A stretch of DNA of 16,488 bases from JBGSIZ01 sp041742255 (GTDB lineage Bacteria > Pseudomonadota > Alphaproteobacteria > Rhodobacterales > Rhodobacteraceae), in assembly GCA_041742255.1 (NCBI GenBank), contig JBGSIZ010000152.1:1-16488 (forward strand). Reading direction: 5' to 3'. This document shows, piece by piece, positions 7,272-13,892 of this stretch. Positions within the stretch are counted from its first letter, which is position 1; the number at the start of each line of letters is the position of its first letter. Position numbers and translations under genes: made by a program. Below the pieces are notes generated by a model that saw nothing but the letters and a program-made list of their open reading frames with translations, made no database searches and was not told the origin of the DNA.

Positions 7272-8593
7272 TGATCCGTTTTGCAATGACCGCTGCGTTC
7301 GTTTTGTTGGCCCCGGTCGCCCGCGCCGACGTCGCCATTCAGGAAATCACCAGTCCCGGTGGGATTGGCGTCTGGTTGGTCGAAGAAAGGACGCTCCCGT
7401 TTGTGGCGCTTGAGATTCATTTCGAGGGCGGGGCCAGTCTGGATGATCCGGCCAAACGGGGCGCTGCCAATCTGATGACCGCCTTGATCGAGGAAGGGTC
7501 CGGCGACATGGACGCCCGCACGTTTCAGGCCGCCCGCGAAGCCCTTGCCGCGTCGTTTTCGTTTGATGTGTATGATGACGGCATGACCGTATCCGCCACG
7601 TTTCTGACCGAAAACGCCGATGCCGCCGTTGCGTTGTTGCAGCAGGCGTTGACCCAGCCCCGGTTTGACGAGGACGCCATAGAGCGCGTCCGCGCCCAAG
7701 TGTTGTCCAATATCGCAAGCGAGGCCAAACGCCCCAATTCCATTGCTGGTGCCGTGTTCGACGCCGGTGCCTTTGGCGACCATCCCTATGGGTCGTCCGA
7801 GAGCGGCACCGTCGAGAGCGTCAACGCCTTGGGCCGCGATGATCTGATCGCGTCCCACGCCGCGTTGTTGGTCCGTGACCGCGCAGCGGTCAGTGCCGTG
7901 GGCGATATTTCTGCCGAGGCGTTGGGCGCAATCGTGGATGCCTTGTTGGCCGGTTTGCCCGAAACCGGCCCCGCATTGCCCAGCCGCGTGGAATTTGCCC
8001 TGACCGGCGGCATCGAGGTTGTCGATTTCGACACCCCCCAATCTGTTGCCTTGTTTGGTCATGCCGGGATTGAGCGCGACGATCCCGATTTCTTTGCCGC
8101 CTATATCCTGAATACCATTCTGGGCGGCACTGGCCCCCAATCCATCCTGATGGAGGAAGTCCGCGAGAAACGCGGTCTGACCTATGGCATTTATACCTAT
8201 CTGGTGCCCAAGGATCAGACCGAGATGGTTCTGGGTACCGTTGCATCCGCCAATGACCGGATGGCCGAAACCGTGGAGGTCGTCCGTACCGAATGGGCCC
8301 GGATCGCCGCCGAGGGCGTCACCCAAGCCCAGTTGGACGCCGCCAAGACATTTCTGACGGGCGAATATCCGCTGCGATTTGATGGCAATGAAGAAATTGC
8401 CGGGATCATGGTGGGGATGCAGGTGACCGACCTGACCCCTGCCTATGTCGTGGACCGCAACGATTTCATCAATGCCGTCACACTGGCGGATGTAAACCGC
8501 GTTGCCGCCTATCTGCTGCAACCCGACGCGTTGCATTTCACCATCGTGGGCCGCCCCGAAGGGGTGGTGACCGGGCCGCTGCCGGGGCAATAA
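7271..8593 (+). CDS. M16-family peptidase-like protein, non-catalytic partner, exported
   Basis: 440 residues. It has a signal peptide (MIRFAMTAAFVLLAPVARAD) and the M16 fold, but the zinc motif is absent: where HxxEH is expected the sequence reads N67-L-M-T70-A71 in GAANLMTALIEEGSG. It does keep the substrate-binding Arg/Tyr loop in the C-terminal domain, EVREKRGLTYGIYTY (R301, Y305). The upstream protein has the zinc site and lacks this loop, so the pair splits the two halves of the active site as in known M16B heterodimers. The ATG overlaps the previous stop by one base; GAGGAGG lies 6 bases upstream as a strong ribosome-binding site. The 43-base gap that follows seems to hold the mutL promoter. 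Confidence 0.93.
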   Translation: MIRFAMTAAFVLLAPVARADVAIQEITSPGGIGVWLVEERTLPFVALEIHFEGGASLDDPAKRGAANLMTALIEEGSGDMDARTFQAAREALAASFSFDVYDDGMTVSATFLTENADAAVALLQQALTQPRFDEDAIERVRAQVLSNIASEAKRPNSIAGAVFDAGAFGDHPYGSSESGTVESVNALGRDDLIASHAALLVRDRAAVSAVGDISAEALGAIVDALLAGLPETGPALPSRVEFALTGGIEVVDFDTPQSVALFGHAGIERDDPDFFAAYILNTILGGTGPQSILMEEVREKRGLTYGIYTYLVPKDQTEMVLGTVASANDRMAETVEVVRTEWARIAAEGVTQAQLDAAKTFLTGEYPLRFDGNEEIAGIMVGMQVTDLTPAYVVDRNDFINAVTLADVNRVAAYLLQPDALHFTIVGRPEGVVTGPLPGQ

Positions 8594-8601
8594 CCGCCCT
8601 T

Positions 8602-8629
8602 TTGGAATCGCCCCCGGTCGTGCTATCCC
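8602..8629 (+). promoter_or_regulatory. Candidate mutL promoter giving a leaderless or near-leaderless mRNA
   Basis: A -35-like TTGGAA (8602-8607) and a -10-like TATCCC (8624-8629), preceded by TGC, are separated by 16 bases in the gap between the M16 pair and mutL. Transcription would start about 7 bases after the -10, at 8636-8637, which is the mutL ATG itself. No ordinary Shine-Dalgarno sequence precedes that ATG, which agrees with a leaderless message. The -10 match is only moderate, so this is a prediction. Confidence 0.4.
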
Positions 8630-8636
8630 TTGGGGT

Positions 8637-10490
8637 ATGGCCATTACCGACCCCAACATATCCACCCGCCCGGTTATTCGCCAACTGGACGACGCCGCCA
8701 TCAACCGGATTGCGGCAGGCGAGGTCGTGGAGCGTCCTGCCAGTGCTGTCAAGGAATTGGTTGAAAACGCCATAGATGCCGGGGCTACCCGGATTGACGT
8801 CGTGGTGGCCGATGGTGGCAAGACCCTGATCCGGGTGACAGATGATGGCTGTGGCATGGTCCCGGCCGATCTGCCCCTTGCCCTGTCCCGCCATGCCACT
8901 AGCAAGATCGACGGGACCGATCTGTTGAACATCCAGTCCTTTGGATTTCGCGGCGAAGCCTTGCCCAGTCTGGGCGCTGTTGGTCGTTTGACCATCACCA
9001 GCCGCGCCACGGGGTCCGAGGCCGCCATGCTGCGCGTGGCCGGGGGCCGGGCCGATCCTGTGCGCCCTGCCGCCTTGACCGCCGGCACCGTGGTTGAATT
9101 GCGCGATCTGTTTTATGCCACCCCCGCCCGGTTGAAGTTCCTGCGCACCGACCGCGCCGAGATGCAGGCCGTTGTTGATGTTATCAAGCGGTTGGCCATG
9201 GCCGAGCCGTTTGTGGGGTTCACCCTGTCGGATGTCAGTGCCGGGGACAGCCGCGTGGTGTTTCGCGCCGATGCCTTGTCTGGTGATTTGTTTGACGCCT
9301 TGCGCGGTCGCTTGTCACAGGTGATGGGCCGCGATTTTGCCGACAATGCCGTGCCCCTTGATGCCAATCGGGACGGTGTTCATCTGACCGGATATGCCGG
9401 GTTGCCCACCTATAGCCGGGGGGCTGCAGTTGCCCAGTTTCTGTTCGTCAATGGCCGCCCTGTTCGCGACAAGCTGTTGATTGGCGCGTTGCGCGGGGCC
9501 TATGCCGATTTTCTGAGCCGGGATCGTCATCCTGCTGCTGCCTTGTTTATTGATCTGGACCCCCAGTTGGTTGATGTGAACGTCCATCCCGCGAAATCCG
9601 AGGTCCGGTTTCGCGATCCTGCCGGGGTGCGCGGTTTGTTGGTGTCGGGTGTGCGCCATGCCTTGGCGGGGGCCGGGCACCGCGCATCTTCGACCGTGGC
9701 CGATGCCACCCTTGGCGCGATCCGTCCCGAAGGTGCCCGCCTATATCAGATGGACCGGGGCAGCGCGCGCCCCAGCTATACCGCCCGGTCCATGACGTTT
9801 CAGGCGCAGGCCCCGTTTGCCGGGGGACCGTTTGCCGGGTTTGCCGAGGCTGCCACATCTGCCCGGTTTGAAACCGTGCCCGATGCCGGGTCCGATCCGG
9901 GTGCCGAGCATCTGCCGCTGGGTGCCGCCCGTGCCCAAGTGCATGAGAATTACATCATCGCCCAGACCGCCACGGGCATGGTCATTGTGGATCAGCACGC
10001 CGCCCATGAACGGCTGGTGTATGAACGGCTCAAGCGGCAGATGGCCGAAAATGGTGTGCCTGCCCAAGCGTTGTTGATCCCCGAGATTGTTGAAATGGCC
10101 CCCGCCGATGCCGACCGACTGCTGGACATTGCCCCCGACCTGAGCCGGTTTGGTCTGACGATTGAACCTTTTGGCGGGGGGGCCATTGCCGTGCGCGAAA
10201 CCCCCGCCCTGTTGGGCGAGGTCAACGCCGGGGCCATGTTGCGCGATATTCTGGACGAATTGACCGATCTGGGCGACAGCACCGCCGTTCAAACCCGGCT
10301 GGACGCCATTTTGTCCCGCGTGGCCTGTCACGGGTCGATCCGGTCTGGCCGCCGGATGCGCCCCGAGGAGATGAACGCCCTGTTGCGCGAGATGGAGGCC
10401 ACCCCCCATTCCGGCCAGTGCAACCATGGCCGCCCGACCTATGTCGAATTGCGGCTGGCCGATATCGAACGCCTGTTTGGCCGCACATGA
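8637..10490 (+). CDS. mutL: DNA mismatch repair protein MutL
   Basis: 617 residues. MutL couples mismatch recognition by MutS to strand incision. The N-terminal GHKL ATPase motifs are all present: IAAGEVVERPASAVKELVENAIDAG (catalytic Glu40, Mg-binding Asn44), DDGCGM, HATSKI, GFRGEAL, and the later LRDLFYATPARLKFL and VNVHPAKSEVRF. A Pro/Ala/Gly-rich linker spans about 330-430. The C-terminal dimerisation domain holds the endonuclease motif DQHAAHERLVYE (D452-E463), matching DQHA-x2-E-x4-E, together with ACHGSIRSG and GQCNHGRPT. This is therefore a nicking MutL, expected in organisms without MutH/Dam-directed repair. The ATG at 8637 has no clear ribosome-binding site; a promoter just upstream suggests leaderless translation. 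The stop overlaps the rmuC start (ATGA). Confidence 0.97.
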   Translation: MAITDPNISTRPVIRQLDDAAINRIAAGEVVERPASAVKELVENAIDAGATRIDVVVADGGKTLIRVTDDGCGMVPADLPLALSRHATSKIDGTDLLNIQSFGFRGEALPSLGAVGRLTITSRATGSEAAMLRVAGGRADPVRPAALTAGTVVELRDLFYATPARLKFLRTDRAEMQAVVDVIKRLAMAEPFVGFTLSDVSAGDSRVVFRADALSGDLFDALRGRLSQVMGRDFADNAVPLDANRDGVHLTGYAGLPTYSRGAAVAQFLFVNGRPVRDKLLIGALRGAYADFLSRDRHPAAALFIDLDPQLVDVNVHPAKSEVRFRDPAGVRGLLVSGVRHALAGAGHRASSTVADATLGAIRPEGARLYQMDRGSARPSYTARSMTFQAQAPFAGGPFAGFAEAATSARFETVPDAGSDPGAEHLPLGAARAQVHENYIIAQTATGMVIVDQHAAHERLVYERLKRQMAENGVPAQALLIPEIVEMAPADADRLLDIAPDLSRFGLTIEPFGGGAIAVRETPALLGEVNAGAMLRDILDELTDLGDSTAVQTRLDAILSRVACHGSIRSGRRMRPEEMNALLREMEATPHSGQCNHGRPTYVELRLADIERLFGRT

Positions 10491-11731
10491 TCCAGATTGG
10501 ACAGACCCGGATTGATCTGACCGATCCCATGGTTGCCGGAGCTATCGCGCTGGCGCTGGTGTTGTTGCTGGTGGTGATATTGTTGTTTGTCGTTGTTGCC
10601 CGCGCCGGACGGTCCGCCCAAAGCGTGGATTATGTCGCGGGGCAGGTGGGCCGATTGGCGCAGGATGTTCTGGTGTTGGGGCAGGGACAGGCCCAGTTGG
10701 CCGGAAATATCCAGACCGTGAGCGATGCCCAGGCCAATGCCCAGGAGCGCGTTATCCAGACCATGGAAATCCGGTTGTCCCATGTCCAACAGCAGATGGC
10801 CGAACGGTTGGCCGACAATGCGTTGAATTCCGCCCGGTCATTGGCCGAGTTGCAGGAGCGGATGAAAGAGACCCTGACAGGGAGTTCTGAAAAGACCACC
10901 AAGAGCCTGACCCAGTTGCAGGAACGCCTTGCCACCATCGACCGCGCCCAGACCAATATCGAAAAGCTGTCGGGCGATGTGTTGTCGTTGCAGGATATCC
11001 TGTCCAACAAACAGCGCCGCGGCATGTTTGGCGAGATACAGTTGACCGATATCGTGTCCAAGGCGTTGCCGTCCGAAAGCTATGCCTTGCAGCACACCCT
11101 GTCCAACGGCAAGCGCGCCGATTGTCTGGTGCATCTGCCCAACCCGCCCGGACCCATTGTCATTGACGCCAAATTTCCGTTTGAAGCCTATGAAGCCTAT
11201 GCCGCCGCCGAAACCAAGGATCAGCAGGCCGTGGCCTTGCGCCAGTTGGGGGCCGCCGTGCGCGTCCATATCAAGGCCATATCCGAGAAATACATCATCG
11301 AGGGTGAAACCGCCGATGGTGCCATCATGTTCCTGCCGTCCGAGGCCGTTTACGCCGAACTGCATTCCCGCCTGCCCGAGGTTGTCCGCGAGGGGTTCAA
11401 TGCCCGTGTGTGGATCGTGTCCCCGACCACGTGCATGGCCACGTTGAACACGATGCGTGCCATTCTCAAGGATGCCCGGATGCGCGAACAGGCCGGCGAG
11501 ATTCGCAAGGCGTTGCGCCTGTTGCACCGCGATGTCGAGATGATCGGCGAACGTGCTGGCAAGCTGGAAATCCATCTGCGCCAAGCCAGCGAAGATGTGT
11601 CCGGCGTGTTGACCGCCGCCCAGCGTGCCGGGAAACGCGCCGACCGGTTGGACAATTTCGATTTCGAGGAATTGGCCCCTGATGCCGAGAGTGCCGTGGT
11701 TCCGCTTGCCCCCGCGACCCCGCTGCCCTAG
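10487..11731 (+). CDS. rmuC: DNA recombination protein RmuC homologue
   Basis: 414 residues. RmuC is a predicted nuclease-fold protein first identified by its effect on recombination at inverted repeats; its biochemical role is poorly defined. One hydrophobic segment near the N-terminus (about 13-40, a run of Ala, Leu and Val) would anchor it in the membrane. A long coiled coil (about 50-170) with many Gln and Leu follows. The conserved RmuC domain starts at RRGMFGEIQLTDIV (G179-M-F-G-E183) and contains VIDAKFPFEAYEAY; Glu183, Asp227 and Lys229 fit a PD-(D/E)xK-like core, by inference. The start at 10487 overlaps the mutL stop by ATGA. An in-frame ATG at 10418 lies inside mutL and would add an unlikely arginine-rich extension. 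Coupling to mutL suggests a shared DNA-repair operon. Confidence 0.92.
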   Translation: MIQIGQTRIDLTDPMVAGAIALALVLLLVVILLFVVVARAGRSAQSVDYVAGQVGRLAQDVLVLGQGQAQLAGNIQTVSDAQANAQERVIQTMEIRLSHVQQQMAERLADNALNSARSLAELQERMKETLTGSSEKTTKSLTQLQERLATIDRAQTNIEKLSGDVLSLQDILSNKQRRGMFGEIQLTDIVSKALPSESYALQHTLSNGKRADCLVHLPNPPGPIVIDAKFPFEAYEAYAAAETKDQQAVALRQLGAAVRVHIKAISEKYIIEGETADGAIMFLPSEAVYAELHSRLPEVVREGFNARVWIVSPTTCMATLNTMRAILKDARMREQAGEIRKALRLLHRDVEMIGERAGKLEIHLRQASEDVSGVLTAAQRAGKRADRLDNFDFEELAPDAESAVVPLAPATPLP

Positions 11732-11760
11732 CCTGAATCCACATGAATATGGGGGTTTTG

Positions 11761-12138
11761 ATGCGCGCAGTGTTGGCGATGGTGGTTTTGGCGGGCTGTG
11801 TCAGCGCCCCGATCATTCCCGAAAATCTGGACCTGTTGGCCGAAACCCGCCGCGATTTCGCCCAAGCCGTGCATGGTGCCCCATTGTCCGGCGGCCCGAT
11901 TTCCATTGTCGTGGCCGAACGCGGCCAGATGCGCACCTATGCCTTGGCCCCGTGTGGCGGTGGCACGTCTGCCTGTGCCCCCGGTGGCCGCGCCGTTCCG
12001 GTGACCAAGGGCACCAGCGTCTGGCCTGATTACACGATTGTCGCGGGGGCCTACCGGGGGCGGACGTTCTTCCTTGTCCCCGGTGGGGACGGCGTCATGC
12101 GCCGCGACGGCGTTGACTATCCTTTGGCGTGGGAATGA
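11761..12138 (+). CDS. Small lipoprotein, hypothetical (copy 1 of a tandem pair)
   Basis: 125 residues from the ATG at 11761. The N-terminus ends in a lipobox, VLAGC, with the lipidated cysteine at residue 13 and Val-Ser after it. I recognise no family. A first segment (ENLDLLAETRRDFAQAVHG) is probably helical; the rest looks beta-rich, with C65-x6-C72 (a possible disulfide loop) and a C-terminal YPLAWE. The same C-x6-C and PLxW layout occurs in the next gene. Starts at 11743 and 11749 are also in frame. I prefer 11761 because GGGGG lies 6 bases before it, but 11743 would be supported if TTGCCC-N17-TAGCCT (11706-11734) were a leaderless promoter. The gene follows rmuC by 29 bases and overlaps the next by ATGA, so all three may be co-transcribed. 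Confidence 0.75.
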   Translation: MRAVLAMVVLAGCVSAPIIPENLDLLAETRRDFAQAVHGAPLSGGPISIVVAERGQMRTYALAPCGGGTSACAPGGRAVPVTKGTSVWPDYTIVAGAYRGRTFFLVPGGDGVMRRDGVDYPLAWE

Positions 12139-12473
12139 CCGTGCGGGGGGCCGCGATTGCCTTGATCGCCCTGACCGCCTGCGTGCCGGTGGAGGAGAAC
12201 GTGGCCCCGCCCGGACCACTGGCCGCAGGGCAGACTGTCCGCATTGCCATTGACGGTGACGGCGTGTTGGTCAGTTTTCCACTGGTCGCCTGCGCCCGAC
12301 CCAGCGGGTTGTGCGTGGATTGGCCCCAGTTTGACAGCCCCGAGGTTCAAACCGTGCCGGATGGCTATCGGTTTGAGGTGCCGGGGCAGGTCGCCGTTTA
12401 CACCCTGAACCCAGACGGCACGGGGACGCTTGAAGCCCCCGAAACCGTTACCCCGCTGGTGTGGTTTCTTTAG
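12135..12473 (+). CDS. Small lipoprotein, hypothetical (copy 2 of a tandem pair)
   Basis: 112 residues. The signal sequence MTVRGAAIALIALTAC contains the lipobox LTAC, with the lipidated cysteine at 16. The mature part has C53-x6-C60 in VACARPSGLC, a Tyr/Val-rich beta-like segment and a C-terminal TPLVWFL. The distance from the second cysteine to the Pro of PLxW is 47 residues, against 49 in the preceding gene, which points to an old duplication. No known domain is recognised. The ATG at 12135 overlaps the previous stop by ATGA; a GTG two codons upstream (12129) is less likely. The stop codon overlaps that of chrR on the other strand. Confidence 0.75.
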   Translation: MTVRGAAIALIALTACVPVEENVAPPGPLAAGQTVRIAIDGDGVLVSFPLVACARPSGLCVDWPQFDSPEVQTVPDGYRFEVPGQVAVYTLNPDGTGTLEAPETVTPLVWFL

Positions 12474-13123
12474 ATCCCGACGAACCGCTGTGCGATGCGC
12501 GGCATCAGGCCGTTGAACCGCAAGGGCGCGTCTGTTGCCGCGAGGCAGATGCAGGGCACGCCGTCATCCGCGACAGGTTTGTGATTGAGGTCTTCGTTCG
12601 CGACCTCGACATCGCCCACCCCGAAATGATCGGTGGCATCCCGGAACGCCCCTTGTAGCACGAGCGTCAGTTCAGTGCCCCGGTGCCCGTGGTCCGGCAC
12701 GGCCACGCCGCCCGGAATGTGCAATAGCCGCACCGATGCCCCTTTGTCCGTCGCCAGAACCATCTGGCTGACGCCGCCGCCGATCTTGCGCCATTTCACC
12801 GCGTCCGCGTCGCCGCCCACATAGTCCCGCAAGGGGGCCGGGAATATCCCCGGTTTGGGGGCGGCCATGTGCGGTGCAACTGTGCGGCTGCGTCCAGAGA
12901 TAAGCGCCATTGTCGCGGCAAGGCTGTCGTTTCCCATGGCTGCGGTGCCTGCGTCCAGCAGAACCTCGCCGCCCACGGCGTCGAATTCGACCATCCGCGC
13001 CCGGCAGTCGTCACACAGCGAAATATGCGTGGCCACGACAAGGCTGAAGCCTTCGGGAAGGGTTCCGGCCGAATAGCCCATCAGCAGGGCATCGGTGAGG
13101 TGGTGTTTGATGGTGTCCGTCAT
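12470..13123 (-). CDS. chrR: ChrR-type zinc anti-sigma factor
   Basis: 217 residues from the ATG at 13123. In Rhodobacter sphaeroides ChrR binds RpoE and releases it on exposure to singlet oxygen. The N-terminal anti-sigma domain has all four zinc ligands in the known spacing: H8, H33, C37 and C40 (IKHHLTD, then THISLCDDC). The C-terminal cupin domain has H145, H147 and E151 (PDHGHRGTELTL) and H181 (EDLNHKP), the second zinc site, plus the C191-x-C193 pair in PCICLAATDAPLRFN. The protein should therefore be fully functional. Start choice: a GTG at 13135 would overlap the rpoE stop (GTGA) and add four residues, but the ATG 8 bases past that stop gives an N-terminus closer to the family. It is co-transcribed with rpoE upstream. 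No terminator fits between it and the convergent lipoprotein gene. Confidence 0.95.
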   Translation of the reverse strand: MTDTIKHHLTDALLMGYSAGTLPEGFSLVVATHISLCDDCRARMVEFDAVGGEVLLDAGTAAMGNDSLAATMALISGRSRTVAPHMAAPKPGIFPAPLRDYVGGDADAVKWRKIGGGVSQMVLATDKGASVRLLHIPGGVAVPDHGHRGTELTLVLQGAFRDATDHFGVGDVEVANEDLNHKPVADDGVPCICLAATDAPLRFNGLMPRIAQRFVGI

Positions 13124-13131
13124 CTGTGTCG

Positions 13132-13683
13132 TCACTTCATGTTGTGGCGCAGTCGGTCGAGCGCCAGTCTGATTCTGGATTTGATCGTCCCAAGGGGCAG
13201 CCCCGTCTGGTCTGCGATTTCGCTGTGACTGAGGTCCCCGAAATACGCCTTGTTGATCAAATCCCGTTGCTTTTGAGGCAAGGCGGCGAGCGCCTCACCC
13301 AGTTGTTCCGTTTCCTGTTGGAGCGCCAGCGCGTCGGCCTGATCCGGGTCTGCCTCTGGTCCCCATGGCAGATCTTCGGGTTCTGGCCGCCGTTGTTTGC
13401 GGATCATGTCGATCCGCCGGTTCCGGGCGATGGTGAATATCCATGTGGATACGCTCGCCTTGGCCGGGTCAAACTGGTGCGCCTTGTTCCACAAGGTCGC
13501 CATCACTTCTTGGGCCACTTCTTCGGCCATGTCCGGGCTGCTGCCCGATTTCATCAGGAACGATTTCACCCGCGGGGCGAAATAGCCGAACAGTTCCGCA
13601 AACGCGCGGCTGTCATGTTGGTCACGGACCGCAGTAAGCTGCGCGACCCATGCCATCCGGTCCGATGTTTCTGAAGACTTCAC
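13132..13683 (-). CDS. rpoE: ECF sigma factor RpoE (ChrR-regulated, group IV sigma-70)
   Basis: 183 residues from the GTG at 13683. Region 2 (about residues 27-97) contains FGYFAPRVKSFLMKSG, EEVAQEVMATLW and STWIFTIARNRRIDMIRKQRRPEPEDLPWG. Region 4 (about 130-180) contains LPQKQRDLINKAYFGDLSHSEIA and the helix-turn-helix GLPLGTIKSRIRLALDRLR. This is the RpoE of the singlet-oxygen response, as the adjacent chrR confirms. The start is uncertain. ATG 13656 (174 residues) and ATG 13770 or 13776 (212 or 214 residues) are also in frame. I doubt the longer forms because codons between 13684 and 13770 are only about half G/C at the third position and include ATA, ACA, GTA and GCA, unlike the gene body. 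The predicted RpoE-type promoter at 13781-13810 implies positive autoregulation. Confidence 0.93.
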   Translation of the reverse strand: MKSSETSDRMAWVAQLTAVRDQHDSRAFAELFGYFAPRVKSFLMKSGSSPDMAEEVAQEVMATLWNKAHQFDPAKASVSTWIFTIARNRRIDMIRKQRRPEPEDLPWGPEADPDQADALALQQETEQLGEALAALPQKQRDLINKAYFGDLSHSEIADQTGLPLGTIKSRIRLALDRLRHNMK

Positions 13684-13780
13684 GCGACGTTTGTCCAATA
13701 CCAGTGTCGCCCCATCATAGGGCGGGTTTGCTGCGAGTGCATCCCCTTTGGTGCGTGGTGTTATCTGCATGAACATGACA

Positions 13781-13810
13781 AGAATACGCCGGGACACAGA
13801 CGCCGGATCA
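13781..13810 (-). promoter_or_regulatory. Candidate RpoE-dependent promoter of rpoE-chrR
   Basis: On the minus strand the sequence reads TGATCC (13810-13805), an 18-base spacer, then TATTCT (13786-13781). TGATCC with about an 18-base spacer is the published RpoE -35 layout in Rhodobacter sphaeroides, whose -10 is TAAGA-like; here the -35 is an exact match and the -10 only partial. Transcription would start near 13774. The site lies directly upstream of rpoE, as expected for autoregulation. Confidence 0.6.
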
Positions 13811-13832
13811 CTTTTTATGCCGCGGCGAAAGA

Positions 13833-13862
13833 TCATCCGTTTGCCGATTGCAAGCGTAGAAA
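13833..13862 (+). promoter_or_regulatory. Candidate RpoE-dependent promoter of the FAD protein-DUF1365-MFS operon
   Basis: The + strand has TCATCC (13833-13838; one mismatch to TGATCC), an 18-base spacer, then TAGAAA (13857-13862). Transcription would start near 13869, about 24 bases before the ATG at 13893, leaving room for the GGAGCAGGCAGG ribosome-binding region. The spacing is the same as in the divergent promoter 22 bases away. The -10 match is weak, so the assignment rests on position, spacing and the known RpoE dependence of this operon in relatives. Confidence 0.5.
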
Positions 13863-13892
13863 TAACAACAGGCGGAAAACGGAGCAGGCAGG

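Noticed and set aside
10418..10486. Upstream extension of rmuC to an ATG at 10418
   Set aside because: It lies within mutL, adds an arginine/tryptophan-rich stretch unlike RmuC N-termini, and the ATG at 10487 gives a classical ATGA overlap.
11706..11734. TTGCCC-N17-TAGCCT as a separate promoter for the first small lipoprotein
   Set aside because: TTGCCC is one of the commonest hexamers in the window because of codon use, and the -10 shares only three bases with the consensus. It is mentioned only as it affects the start choice.
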